From positions 183,126,015 to 183,190,014 of the forward strand of contig OY282558.1 of assembly GCA_958295665.1 (NCBI GenBank): a stretch of 64,000 nucleotides of DNA, given 5' to 3'. Numbering within the stretch: the stretch's first letter is position 1; the number at the start of each line of letters is the position of its first letter. The translations under genes were made by a program, and so were the position numbers. Source of the stretch: Tipula vernalis. Lineage: Eukaryota; Arthropoda; Insecta; Diptera; Tipulidae. The notes beneath the pieces were generated by a model. It ran no database searches. It had not been told where the DNA came from and was given only the letters and a program-made list of their open reading frames with translations. Of this stretch, positions 43,800 to 56,089 are shown one piece after another.

Positions 43800-45014
43800 C
43801 ACTCCCGAGCAACTTAATCGACTCAAACTTCCGCGCATACAAAAAGACATATTTTTTTTAAATGACTTAACTGATTTTCGTAAAACAACTTTTTTGACAG
43901 CTTAGTATTTTATCTTTACAAGGACACCTTTATCATTAAATTTTCTACAGTACTTTTCAAATTAAAGCAATCGTAGCAAAATGCGATGTTTCGGTGAAAA
44001 CAATTGGCGTGCTGTAATCTCCTGTATTATACCATGCTGACCGATATTTGCCCAGTCACTTATCATACGTTGACCTGAACACATATCTACCAGTTTTAAT
44101 CGTTCTTTCCTTAAAATCATGGATACTACTCCAGAAAAAGCTTCACAAGTTGTTGCTTTATTGCAACAAGGACGTAATCAATGAGAAGTCGCTCGTCAGC
44201 AAAACATGAGCCAATCCAGAAGGTTTCAGGAAACTGATACCATCAATCGGAGACCACATACCAGCCGGTATTTGTGTACATCGGACAGGGACGATCGATT
44301 TATCGTCCTAACTTCAATGCGAAATCACCAGCAGCGGGAGCTAAGGCAAATTCGAGATGTAGCTGTTAGTCCATGGATAGTAAGAATGCGCTTAAAGGAA
44401 GCCAAAATTGACAAAACGTCACCGCAAAGAGCGACTCGAATTTGCCCGCGACACATCAATTCGAGCATCGAGCAATGGAGGTCCGTTCTATTCATTGACG
44501 AATGCAGAATATGTATCCATGGTAGTGATAGGAGGGACCGGGTCTATCGGCGTCCAGGAGAACGATTTTCGCAGTGCTGTTTTGCTGAAACAGTCTCGTA
44601 CGGCGGCGGTCCGTGCATGGTGTGGGCTGGCATATCGCTTGAGGGGAAAACAGATCTTGTTTTCATATCTGGTGGAGGCTGTAGAGGAGGTCTGACCGCT
44701 GAACGAAATATCGAGGACATTTTCTTGGATCATGTAATACCCTACGCAGGATATATAGGGTAAGATTTCATATTGATTCATGGCAATGCCAGGTGTCACA
44801 CAGCTCGAACATTCGGCACTTCATGGATGACGTTTTCATTCAAAATTCATAATAAAAAAGTACTAAACCAATTTTCATGAAAATAGTGTCATTTTAAAGT
44901 AAGAGTATCAGGCTTTTAAAAAATAATGTCTTGTGAAAATCAGTTAAGCTGTTTTAAAAAATTCGCCTTTCTGTGAGCGCGGAATATTTTGGTCGATTTA
45001 GTTGCTCGGGAGTG
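43800..45014 (+). mobile_element. Tc1-type DNA transposon with broken transposase
   Basis: The ends are inverted repeats: left cactcccgagcaacttaatc, right the complement of gatttagttgctcgggagtg, with imperfect pairing further in (ttccgcgc). TA precedes the left end (43798-43799); on the right the expected TA is displaced (gtgattgta). The size, about 1.2 kb, is normal for Tc1 elements. Inside lies one recognisable transposase. Confidence 0.82.
44119..44850 (+). pseudogene. Tc1 transposase, disrupted
   Basis: The frame starts MDTTPEKASQVVALLQQGRN at 44119 and meets TGA at 44182-44184. It continues from MSQSRRFQETDTINRRPHTS (paired DNA-binding part) to SVLFIDECRICIHGSDRR (first catalytic Asp of DDE, about 44490-44540), RVYRRPGERF and MVWAGISLEGKTDLVF (about 44617-44665). 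It ends in TAA at 44761-44763. A shifted HGNARCHTARTF (44780-44815) is the remnant of the second catalytic block (DNARPHTA in the family). Cut-and-paste activity is lost through the stop and the shift. Confidence 0.82.
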
Positions 45015-46210
45015 ATTGTAGTATAGAAATAATAATCGGTTAAGGTTAACGATACTATTTCTACTGTGTTATAAATTTGAGTAAATTATCAGCCTAGTTG
45101 ACTTCAATTTCACAGCAAGTTGTTTACTTAGTGTAATCCTTCTACATTTAAATTTCAACTGTTAGATGCTTCTTTTGCTATTTCAAGCTACAAGTTTCAA
45201 GATTGTTTTTTGTCGGAAATTCGAAAAAATTCTCATAACTCATATAATCAAGCATCCCCAGGTGTTATGAAACGTTCGGATCTGGTGGTTTTTGGGTTTT
45301 ATTTTGAAGATTATTCGAAATTAGTTTGGCGCTAAATGTTATTTACGAATATACAGACATATACATATATGTACATTATAAACAATGAGGTATTATTGCA
45401 GATTTTATAGATTTTCGACAATATTCAAATTTTTAGATTGGAATGAATTATGTGGTCGGTAGCATTCGGTTATGTGGATTCTTGAAATTCGAAATTTTGA
45501 GATCTTTGATTTTGAGATTAGCATTGCCTGGGATCGAAATTATCAATATTAATCACTATTTTCACACAATATCAATCACGCATTGGAGGGATTATCGATA
45601 GTGTATAGTTTTTGATTTTTTGGCGTTTTTGAGTTTAGCTTGAAGGATGGAGCTGAATTAAAAATAGCATTGATTTACAGAATCTGACAAAGATGACATT
45701 ATCGAAATTCGAGATTTTTGGATTTGAATAGCGTCTAATGATATTTTGTAAATTTTATTCGAGATTCTTCAAAATTTCAGGAATACATACTATATTCCAA
45801 ATATTTTATGTGTATTGAGGATTTGTGAACATTCTACGACCATTCGAACTTTTCGGGATTTTTTGAGTTGTCTTATTACACAATTAGTGATTTATCGAGA
45901 CTGGTTTTGATCTTTCCTAGTTTTGCATAGGTTTGACTTATTTAAAGTTTTTGAATGTGTTGACAGTTTTCGAAAATATTTGAGACTTTCAAAGATCTGA
46001 AAATAATTATGGATGATTTTCGGTTGCTTGGTATAACGAAATTATTCGACACTTTCAGGATTATCATTGAAGATTATATTTTTGAAATTTTTGAAATAAG
46101 ATATTCGTTGATCTTACTCGCATGACATAACCGATTATTCAAAATTGTTAATGTGTGTATTGTAATAAATATGTTCGAGGTTTTATTGAAAATTACTCGA
46201 AGCTACTTCA
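45015..46210. other. TTCGA-rich non-coding stretch
   Basis: No gene was seen. From 45220 onward the sequence is built of loose variants of attcgaaattttgagat and gattattcgaa, matching the texture of 5270-6130. It could be an old, amplified simple-motif region. Confidence 0.45.
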
Positions 46211-47280
46211 TAGTTTATTAGCGATGAGGCTTCTTCTTCCTTCCAGGTGGTCTAACAAGGGGTCCTACTTTCGTTAGTGCCGACTCCCAAGCCTGTTTAG
46301 GGGTCCGGTTTTGCGAACGGAGAACATGCCCGTCTGGGCATGATTTTATGAATCCGATTATGTTAAATTTACCGAGGTCGTTCTGGCCTCGTGATTCATT
46401 CGCATTCTGAACGTGGCTGCCTCTTTGATAGAACCGAGAATTACTCGAATAATCTACGGACAGTTACAGCAATTTTCAGTTCAGTTTTGTTCAGTGCCCA
46501 AGATTCGCAACCACAGTTGATAAATGGTCGTATCAGCGCTTTGTAGATGTCCAGTTTTATTTTGCGCGATATATGAGGAGACTTGAATTTTTGATGTTGG
46601 CGTAAAATGCTGGGAACCCCTGCTACGATTCTCCAGGAAACGTCCACCAAAATGGGTTGCTCACTGAGTAGTGATCCTAGATATTTGAACTTATTCACAT
46701 TCTCATATTGTGTAATTTCTGAAATAAAGCCTCCGCGCATCTGCCTTCTCACGGTGACCATGTATTTAGTCTTCATTTCGTTGATCTGAAGGCCAATTTG
46801 TTGGGCTGTTAATTGCAATGGAAGCTGCCAATTTGAGCATTAAAGTCGCCCAAAACAATTTTAATGTCATATTGCGGAATTTTGCTCAGGACGATTTCGT
46901 GCTGATTGAAGAAAGAGTCTTGATTCAAACTGACGAATTCCATCAACTCGAGTTGAAAGTAGGAACTAAAAGCAGGGCTGATTGGTGCAAGTAACAAACA
47001 ATTAAGCCGAGCCAATTACTTTTTTAACTTTTAGAACTAAAAATTTGGCGTTTAAATATTTTATTTATTTTTCTTTTATTCTCGAACAGTCTTGTTTCCT
47101 GCAGCGCCGTGAGGCCGAGCTTATACGTAGATGCTTTTTCGAAGAGTTGATGAGGTTATCCAGGCGGTTTAGGCTGAGTATGTTCCATGGTACAATTTTA
47201 AAATCGTTGTCCTTATATCATGTCCGAAACAATAAAATTTTACAGGTTGAGCTATTAACCTAACACTTACCTCCTGTAGG
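46211..47280 (-). pseudogene. LINE remnant: endonuclease joined to reverse-transcriptase C-terminus
   Basis: From right to left, NFKIVPWNILSLNRLDNLIN (about 47130-47205) resembles a LINE endonuclease start, and LSKIPQYDIKIVLGDFNAQI (about 46825-46895) is the endonuclease D-N motif. The frame 46818-46441 then gives LGLQINEMKTKYMV-type wording, FKYLGSLLSEQ, KIKLDIYKALIRPFI and CESWALNKTEL, the C-terminal part of an RTE-like reverse transcriptase. The whole catalytic core between them is deleted. The far end (46300-46211) matches 49125-49240 in opposite orientation. Confidence 0.75.
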
Positions 47281-47629
47281 GGGCCCACAGCCCTCACATT
47301 TTAGCCTACTTCTTTAACACAGTATTTTCTAGCGGCCGCCACGAAGAGGTAGTATGAGCACTTGCTGAAGTTGTATACACAGCACAGCCTGACCACCAAT
47401 TTATATAGCTCTTACTATATATTTTATGTGAAACATTTCCGCCAATTTCCTGTAAACTTTCACCATCTGCGGCTGTATTCCGAAAAAGTTACAAAAACGT
47501 GACCGGTAATGTGATGTTTGTGATGTTCCTTATCGTGAACGTTTATTTTTTTTGTCAAATTCCTATTCCGATAAAAAAAACTTTCACGAACATAAACAGA
47601 AAAAGTGTTCTGTCAAATACATTAAGCCA
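47281..47629. other. LINE 5' flank and spacer
   Basis: 47290-47400 has ggccgccacgaagaggtagt, also found in altered form at 21825-21850 within the 72-base-repeat unit, in the same orientation; it may be a shared LINE 5' region. The rest is non-coding. Confidence 0.4.
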
Positions 47630-48620
47630 CTACATTAAGAAGACAGCTTAAAAACAAAAATGATAAGAAACGAGAATTTGGAGCTTCTTATTGTTTAGGC
47701 GATAAGTTTGAAGATAAGGTTGTTTGTCATATAAAAAATTTTCAAGAGGTGTGGGGAATGGCATTCAGACGGCATTCAGCACATAACTCTAATTCTGAGG
47801 AGAAAAACGCTGGCAAAGCATGTACGAAATTCTGAAGGAGCTTCCCTAAACCATGCTCAAACTTTATGAATTAATAACATAACCGGGCAAATTTCAACAT
47901 TGGCGAAACCGGATGTCAGATAATCGGCCTAATAGCTAAAAGAGGGTCTAACAATAAACCAGCAAAATAGCTTCTGTTGCAAAGGGAGAAATAATTTCAG
48001 TTATTGCTTGCTATAATACAGATGGAAATTATTTGCCCCTAGCCTAAGTTTTTAAAGGTAAAAACCAGAAAACCGAATTTGAAGATGGCATGCTTCGGTT
48101 CAGTGGTGTCATGGGTGGTAAATCTGCTTATGTTAACTCGGAGATTTTTTACACTTGGCCTAAACAACATTTACTTCCAAGAAAAGAGCAGGATAAAGTT
48201 TTAATTATATTGGACGGCTATTCTACTGCCTTTGCCACCACATAAAACACAATTTTTAAGCCGTTGGATCGATCTCATATTAATTTACATAAGAAACGAC
48301 AGTAAATGGTACATGATTCTTCTTTTGAAATTGAGGATATTGTTATACCATTAGATGACGAATCTGATGGCTTGAAGGACTTTGAAAAGAACATTACTGG
48401 ATGTGGAGAGGATCTAGGATTTAGAGGATCTAAAAGGCAAGACTGGATCCAGTGCATATTTTGTAATATGTGGGCCACATAATACTTGCACCTTTTTCGT
48501 CAATGCATGCAACAAATGCGGCAAACAAAATTAAAAGAAGCATTAATGCATCATATTACCTTAAGTGGTGTACCATATCACCCATACCCGAAGGTGAAAT
48601 GGTATTTCAGAATGGATTTT
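47630..48620 (+). pseudogene. pogo/Jerky-type (DDE-1) transposase remnant
   Basis: Pieces in order are LRRQLKNKNDKKREFGASYC (about 47640-47695), HIKNFQEVWGMAFRRHS, IISVIACYNTDGNYLPLA (about 47992-48045), VFKGKNQKTEFEDG, KSAYVNSEIFYTWPKQHLLP (48120-48180) and VLIILDGYSTAFA (48200-48240, the DG of the DDE triad). Decayed sequence then runs to FRQCMQQMRQTKLKEALMHH (48495-48555). This order is that of pogo/Tigger elements with the DDE-superfamily endonuclease. Many stops and frame changes make it dead. Confidence 0.72.
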
Positions 48621-49099
48621 GATTTTTTATTGTTAAATTCTGAATTTTTACTTATTGTTCCATTTTGTTTTATTTTTTAGAGTTTACTTTTACTAAGGAA
48701 CACGTTTTACTTTGTGTCATTCCAAAAGCCAGATCTCCCTTCTTTACTCTAATAGAAGACGAGCCATATCCTTTCCACGTCTCTTCTACTGTAGTCTACC
48801 ATCGACAAATGCATTCACCGATTACACTGCGACGTCTCAACTTATCGATTTGATTAATAATTTTTAGAAGATTAAACGTTTCAATCATAATGGACCTCAA
48901 TCCGCCATTCGGAAATCCAAGTTTGTTTGTTTAAATTACAGCCATCCGGACATATTCATACGTAATCGTATGTACACAAACACATCATATTTATTAGTGA
49001 TCCACTCATTAACTCAATCACACATACAATTATTGTTCACCACCACAATAACAAGAGAAACCTCCAAATCAAATATATTTAATCAAAATGAAACGATCT
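48621..49099. other. No clear gene
   Basis: A 62-codon plus frame at 48665-48853 follows a polypyrimidine-AG (ttttttag, near 48680) but matches nothing I recognise. It may be the tail of the pogo remnant or chance. Confidence 0.35.
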
Positions 49100-49245
49100 C
49101 GGTAAAGTTGACATCGTTAGATTCATAAAATTATCAAGGCTAAAATGGCTTGGGCACGTTCTTCGCTCGCCAAAATTGAACTACTAAACAGGCCTTGGAG
49201 TCTGCACCAACGAAAGTAGGACCTCATGGAAGAGCAGCTTCCCGA
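49100..49245 (+). pseudogene. LINE C-terminal fragment (same family as 46211-46440)
   Basis: LSRLKWLGHVLRSPK-type wording in broken frames (about 49128-49175) is the end of an RTE-like reverse transcriptase. The DNA words actaaacaggc(c)ttgg and caccaacgaaagtaggac match the complement of 46245-46300. Confidence 0.65.
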
Positions 49246-49588
49246 TAGCTACTAGCACTTGGTCACCGTGTCTGTTGTTCTTTTGTGGTTCATCGAATTA
49301 TTTGACGGAACATCGCTGAGGCAGCCCAATATTCTTTTAATTTATTCTTAAAATTCTTTTAAGATTTAAATAATTTGGTATGGTACAAACAAACAAGTAA
49401 TAATCATATGGATTACCATCAAGTTGGACCTCAATGGATTGTTTTAATAGTGGTTGTTACATTTAAACTATTGCTGAATTATCACGCTTAAGCGCTGTAG
49501 TCGCGAATAGTTCATTTATTAAACAAAAAACTCGTTAATCATTTCTATTACTTGAGTTTACATTCACTACTTAAATAAAAATATTTTA

Positions 49589-50033
49589 TCACATCCGTAT
49601 CGTTGAAGAAGGAGGCATTTTGATAGCATCTTCATATTTGGGGGGTGGTATTTCTAAAAATTTTATAAAAAATATTACATTAAGATTATTGCCACCCTAT
49701 ATATAGTGTCGTGTAATTTGATTAATTTATTTACCTACTACTCTGATATACGAAATGTTTACATGAGGCTCACTATTATTAAAAAATTCGGCTCGATGGT
49801 TCACTACAACAATATTGCGACAATGTTGATTCGTAACATCCTGCTGTTTTGTTGACAACCGAATCATTGGCAAAAAACAAACTCTAATTGCATTTAACTA
49901 ACAAATAAACAAATTATAATTTATAATCAACAAACAATTAAGTGTTCAACAATTATATTTTAAATATTACACAAAATCCGACAAGTGCAATCGAGGCAAA
50001 AATATAAATTATGTACAGGTACCAAGACGGCAT
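49589..50033 (-). CDS. Small single-pass membrane protein with PPxY tail, gene 2
   Basis: Unrecognised protein of 96 residues, paralogous to 34100-34918. Exon 1 (50033-49971, 63 bases) encodes MPSWYLYIIYIFASIALVGF plus Cys, a membrane anchor. Exon 2 (49897-49735, 163 bases) starts LNAIRVCFLPMIRLS and ends YIRVV. Exon 3 (49653-49589, 65 bases) encodes EIPPPKYEDAIKMPPSSTIR to TGA. Introns are GT-AG, of 73 and 81 bases, phases 0 and 1. Exons 1 and 3 and intron 1 have exactly the lengths of gene 1. The two proteins share M-x-x-WY at the start and PPKYE near the end but little between, so selection seems to hold the anchor and the WW-binding-type motif. The function is unknown; adaptor for a Nedd4-like ligase is a guess. 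Confidence 0.8.
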
Positions 50034-50136
50034 TTTATATTCTTTTAATAACCTAACACAACTAATTAATATTTGTGTTCAAATCTAAGATATACATTTA
50101 AAAACAAATTGAATTGAATTTTATTTTACTTGTTTA

Positions 50137-50191
50137 AGATAAGATAAAAGACATTTAAAAAGTATTCAGTTGTTAATTATATTTGTTATCA
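50137..50191 (-). promoter_or_regulatory. GATA-type sites upstream of PPxY gene 2
   Basis: agataagataa at 50137-50147 gives two overlapping WGATAR sites, and ttatca at 50186 a third, 105-160 bases upstream of the start codon. The parallel with gene 1 suggests shared regulation; sites alone do not prove it. Confidence 0.35.
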
Positions 50192-50562
50192 ATAATACGT
50201 CTTTTTGTTTTAGTTAGTTTTATTGCCGTATTACATTTGAAGCAAACTTGAAAGAAACATTTGATATCCTACCAAAGTTTTGGTTAAGAAAGAGAATAAA
50301 GCCTTTTGTTATTTTGTTGTCGAGTTTTGTTGGATTTAACTTAAAAAACAAGTTGTTGTATTGCACACTCTTTGGCACATTTATTTATCAATCATTTTTG
50401 GCCAGTTTATCATTCATTAAGAATTTCTAGCTCCTCCAAGAGAGTATGAAAAAAATACTTCTTCATTTGTTATTTTTAAACCGAATAGTTATCTGGCTTC
50501 TCAAATTGTGTCATAAAATGGCAGTGTATAGTACGCACTTAAGGTTGAAAAAACCCTGACAT
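50192..50562. other. No supported gene
   Basis: AT-rich. A 60-codon plus frame at 50248-50430 is unsupported. Confidence 0.45.
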
Positions 50563-53500
50563 TCAAATACAATCGAAAAAAATTTCGACCACCAATTGCA
50601 CCGCCTTGGTAACCATGCACACGAACAGAGCAACGTACACCTTTTTCCCCACCTTGCAGCGTATATGATGACGGACGCTCAGCGGGCCCGCGAAGTCCAC
50701 TCCGGAAGTAACAAATGGCTTGACGTTTTTATAGTGAAGCCGGTCCTTCGGCAAATTTCCCATAAACTGTGATATTATTTTGGGGCGCATTCGAAAGCAC
50801 CAAACACACTTTCAAATAATGCTACGACATGCAACCAGTCCGGTTACAATCCAATATCGCGACCAGATGGCCGTAAGGACAGTCTGCGGTCCCGAATGCA
50901 AAGTTCTGTTACAATTCTACCACCGACTTGAAGAATTCCCTGGTCATCAATAAATGGTGCCAAACTTCTCAACTGACAACTAGGCGAAATAGCACGATCA
51001 TTTGACAGCTTCGCATATTCATCAGGGTAGGCTGCCTGTTGTATGTTGCGTAGGAATCGATATTCGATGTCAACTTCTTCCGAATAAGTCACTGGCGGTA
51101 TCATAGCGTAAACATGAGTCATTTCGTGTTGTTGCAATAATAACTTGCGTTCTTTTTGCGTCTCGTCGGAGTGTAGCATCCTTTGTAGAACCGCATTACG
51201 AACACCCCTGAAGTTGTTAGAGAAGCTTATTGAATCGGTGATATCTAGCACATGCATTCCTAATAACGAAATTTTCAGGTTGCGACGTTCGTCCTAGTAC
51301 TCAATTGGTTTGTGCGGAGGTGGCCAATATGCCTCGCTTTTGAACAAGAACTCAGGACCGTTGAACCATATACTAGAACTTGACAGTTCACTCGGCATGG
51401 CACCACGACTGTCGATGTCTGCAGGGTTGATATTACCTGGGATGTGACGCCAACACTCTATGTTTGACATTTGTTGAATTTTTGCCACGCGACGAGTAAC
51501 AAATGTATTCCAATTACGGGGCTCCTTATTTAACCAGCAAAGACAAATTAAGGAATCTGTCCAATAATATTTACCAATCACCGTGATATCGCTCAAAACC
51601 TCGCGTTTTATCCGACACACTAAATCAATCAGTCAATAGTTCAAATCTAGCGATCGTAACGGTTTTGGTGGGTGCGCGATTTGGCACAAAGCAATCTAAC
51701 AATTGGTGGGTGGTCTTTAGACGATGTACGAAGGTATACACAGGCCGCATAAGCTTTTTCACTCGCATCTGAAAAGGCATGCAATTCGATTCTACTGTTC
51801 TTGATGTCACAGCAAACAAATCTCTCAATATTAATTGTCCCCAATAAGTCTAATTCAGCGCGAAATCGGCACCAACTCGCTGAAAGTTCCGAGTTCAATT
51901 CTTTGTCCCAATCCAATTTTAGTTTCCAGAGATCTTGGTAGAAAATTTTTGCACGAGTAATAACTGGGCACACCAACCCTAATGGGTCAAACAAACTCGC
52001 CATTTCGGAAAGAACGACTCGTTTCGTAATTTTATCTGAGACATGTTTTGAAGAATACGAATATCGGAACACATCACCCGTTGGTTGCCATATTAGCCGA
52101 AGTGCCTTTACTACGTCATGCTCGTCGATTCTGAGAAACTTTTCACGATGCTCATTAGCTATTGAGCCTATGATCTCCTCCTCGTTAAAACAAAATTTGG
52201 ACAAAGAGAAACCGCCGGCCTTCAGCAACTCTGTTATTTGTTGTCAAGTTTTTAAAAGCTCCTCAATTTAATTTGCCACATAGAAATGTCGGCGGAGAAC
52301 TTGAGCGGCGATCGGGAAACGTTTTTCTTTATCTGTGGCTAATCGATGAAGTGTCCGTATTGCCAAATACGCCCCAGGTGCAGTCCCATACGTTACGTTG
52401 CACAAGCGAAGAATTTTAACCGGATCATTTCGGTTGAACCGCCATAGGATTAGTTGAAAATTATGATGGGATTCAGCAACTTGGATTTGGCGATACATCT
52501 TTTGGATATAGCCAGTCAAAACGTATCGGAACATTCTGAATCGCAAAAGTATTATGAAGAGATCATCTTGCATTTTTGGTCCAGAATGCAGTATATCGTT
52601 CAAAGACATGGATGACGATGTCTTGCAGGACCCATCAAACAGCACCCTCAATTTAGTGCTTGAACTCGCCACTTTAAACACACAATGATGCGGTAAGAAA
52701 TAATGAGGTGATGTGGCATCAAAATCGTTGACGACCTCCAAATGTTTAAGCGTCTGATACTCCTGAATGAACTCCGAATAGTTGGCTCTAATTTCTGGCA
52801 AACGATAAAGCCTTTTCTCCAAATTCTGAAAGCGACGCATTGCAATATGATATGATTCGCCTAAATACGATGGATCTTTCGAAAATGGTACTCATCTCCA
52901 GATCGGCAATAGGGTATGATTCAATCTCCCAAAACCAGCTCACGAGTTTGTCCAATTTTTTCAGTGAAAGAGCAACTGAATCCTCATCAGCTCCAGTCAC
53001 GAGAGCAGTTTTTGTTGATTTAAGCGATGGACGAAGTGGGCCGCTGACTGTCCAGCCCAATTTGGTTTCCTGCAATATTGGAAAGTTGTCACCTAGAATC
53101 TTTTTTCCAGGAAGCAACAAATTCCAAAATATTCTGGCTGTAATCAGCAGATCGATGGTCTGGGGCTGAAAATATAACGGATCAGCAAGTTGGACGTCAG
53201 CTGAAATCGAAACCCCCTTCAATGATATTGGATGAGGCGGTTGAGCATCAGTGATCTTTGACAGAATAACTGCAGTAATATGGGTAAATTTTCTGCTGTG
53301 CCAAATCGGGGTACAATGGTAATCCGGCAGAACCGATTCCTCCTTTTGAAGTTATCAATTTATATCGCTCCACATTCAATGTTTGTGAAAATCTTTCCGA
53401 AATGAAATTCGCAGATGCGCCACTATCCAGCAATGCGCGACACGGGATCGATGAACCTTTGTTGTCGAGCACATATGTATACGATGGCAGTGGCCAAAAT

Positions 53501-53754
53501 AGCCGACTCGTCTTGATACTCGCCCGAAGTGACAAGAGAAGTTGAGCCTTTTGATGATTCTCCAGTAGATGATACAACTGCGTTCGCTGATAATCTTGAA
53601 ATAATCGACGGGTTTTGTTTCTCGAAATGGAGCATAGTGTGGTGACGTTTGCGGCACCGTTGACATGTAGAAATTCGACAATTTCTCGTAGAGTGCTTAC
53701 CATCGAGGGATAATACACAAATTCTATTACTGTTTCCATATTGGTAGCGCTCAA
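50563..53754 (-). pseudogene. Second BEL/Pao pol, gag-less, catalytic residues lost
   Basis: From 53754 leftwards come protease ALLDSGASANFISERF (about 53385-53440) and the linker LLITARIFWNLLLPGKKILG (about 53095-53155). Reverse transcriptase follows with YFLPHHCVF, TKLRVLFDGSCKTS, an altered motif A (TGYIQKMYRQIQV where the family has D) and NVTYGTAPGAYLAIRTLHRL (motif B), ending FYVAN where YVDD is expected. RNase H has ELHAFSDASEKAYAACVYLR and KYYWTDSLICLCWLN. The integrase lead-in is LQVGGRIV and the core start is GVDFAGPLSV at about 50680-50715. At least six frame changes occur. The wording differs from the envelope-bearing copy, so it is another lineage. No gag lies to its right. Confidence 0.88.
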
Positions 53755-53899
53755 CGGGAGAGAGCGCCGTAAAGCTTTTTATAGACGATTATATAAATAT
53801 CACCTTACCTGAGTGGACAATTACATAATATTATTATTATGCAGTTTTAACTAAAATAATATGTCTGGGTCTAAACGATTAAGTAAATTCCACTCAGGA

Positions 53900-54420
53900 T
53901 TTTCATCTAGAATAAATTCAATACTTCGACGCTCTATTTATAAATAACGCTCACCAATGTATACTATTCCCCTGAAAGTATATTTTGTAACGATTATTTT
54001 ACGCATGAATGTATACAATTACGCTGAAACTATGCTATAATATAACTTTATAGCTGAATGTATGCAATTCTAAACTATGCTATAATATAACTTTATACTC
54101 TGAATGTATGTCAAAATAAATTTGCACGGAATGAAACTGTAGGCAATATCCGCCTGAATTACACAATTCCCCTGAAAGTAGGCTCATAAATGTACCCTTA
54201 ATATGCAATTTATACGTAAATTCCCTTGAAAATATGCTTGTAATCATAAAATAATGAAGTATAAGAAAATTCAAGCGCATACAACAATGAAATTCAATCA
54301 GCGCACGAATAATGTGTACGGCCGAAAATAAAACTAACATTAGGTGTCCACCAAGGGAAACAAAGTTTTTTATAAACGTAATGAAATTCTTTATTTGAAA
54401 TGGAATATTTATTTCCTTCA
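53900..54420 (-). repeat. LTR-like repeat, copy 1 (inverted relative to 61853-62170)
   Basis: On the minus strand from 54420 it reads ggaaataaatattccattt, tttgtttccctt, gacacctaatgttag, ttattttcggccgtacacat and gcgctgattgaatttcattg. The same words occur on the plus strand from 61853. It lies just upstream of the gag-less BEL pol and could be its 5' LTR. The part 53960-54240 carries scattered copies of cctgaa(t/a)gtatg. Confidence 0.65.
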
Positions 54421-54429
54421 CTGAATCTG

Positions 54430-56089
54430 CTCTTTACACAAAAAAAAAAAAAAAAAATTTACCTCTCTCTTGCTTTTACGAACATTTTTCTTTCCTTGTT
54501 TTTGTTTTTTTTTTTTGGTATATTATGTAGATGTACGTCTGTATATTATCTTGTACGTACATAATTGAGTCGATTGTTGTCGATTAGTTTTAGTTTAGAA
54601 AAAAAACTTATGAACGTCGGTCGTGCGATTTTTTGTATCGCGAAATAAAAAAGATGAATTATGGGTTTTCTTAATTAAAATACCCATTTTTCGTCTAATA
54701 TGAATGAAAACAAATTGATTTTGTTTCGTAATAATACGGCCCAAAACCTACATAGGAATTCAAACATAATATTTTTGAAAAAATCGATTTCTCTATAAAG
54801 TTAGCAGTTGGTTGGACTAATAAAGCTTTATTCAAAATTGTTTGTGCAAATTAAAAATTAAGACAAAAAAACACATTTAAATTAACAAACAGTTACTCGC
54901 GACATGATGTGTTCTTTATAAATAGTAGATCTACAAATAAAGAAAAGTGAGTTTTCCAGCGAGTGTAAAATTTCTCAAGCATGCGGTAAATCACTTTTGT
55001 CACGCGTCGAATATGTCATTTTTCGTTGTATACTTGACGAAAAATACCTAAATTAAACAATTACAATCACTGGAAAACTTTCACTTTTCTTTACTTGTAG
55101 AACAATCTACTATTATTTGTGTAAATTGTCCCTTTTAAAGTGGAGAAAAAAAGCAAAACTGATTTTTTTTGTTTTCTTCACATTTTTATTTATATTTCGA
55201 TAATGGATGAACGGCCGTTAACGGGACAAAAACCTTTTCACATGGTTCGACGACCTCTTTATAACAATTTTTATTTTTGAAAATCGCAGAAAATATTTCT
55301 CTCATTTAAGGTCGCCGAGCCGCGCGTTGTTTTATTATTTATAACTCGGTAAGGGTTGGACGGCCTTTAGTCAACCAACACCATTTAATTTGCATGAAAC
55401 GATCAAACTATCCTAATTCATATACTACCAAACTATCCTATTCTATGTGACCTCTTACTTTATACTATAGGCGTATGTAGTTCTACATTTAAAGGTCGTG
55501 TCTCACAATCTTCTGCTTTTTTGTCTTAAGTTTTAATATGCACAAACAATTTGAAGACATATTTTAAGCAGTTTTGAATTAAGCTTTATTATTAGTTCAA
55601 CCAACTTCTCTAATTTTACAATGAAATCGATTTTAAAGGAAATATTTTTTGAATTCCTATAGATTGTGTGCCGTACATGATGTCAAAATATAAAGTGTAC
55701 GCTGTTTAATGCGGGACACCCTTAAAATTGAAGAAGCATTCCGTCTTCACTCTTTTTCTTTATTTTAAAAGTCCTATAGGGTCAAACTAATATACTTGAA
55801 CTTAATTTCCGGTAGAGATATGTGGTACAGTGTTCATTATATTGTGAAAATGGACACGCGTTTTTCAGTAGTAAACTACTTGTAATTGTTATTTTTTTTT
55901 TAAATTCCTGAATATCTGTGAATTTATTTATTTATTTAGTTATCCTTATCACCAACTTATTTAATTGGTTATATAGTTATAACGAACTGGTTACATTATT
56001 AAAAGATTTAATAAAATCATATCAATAAAATATTTCAAAATTTTTTTTTTCAAAATTTACCAATAATCTAAAAGATGCTTTGGCACCAA
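54430..56089. other. AT-rich spacer without gene
   Basis: Homopolymer runs at 54441-54458 and 54506-54516. Nothing coding was recognised. The segment 54840-55140 has weak internal inverted similarity (cttttcttt and aaagaaaagtg around 54940 and 55085). Confidence 0.45.
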
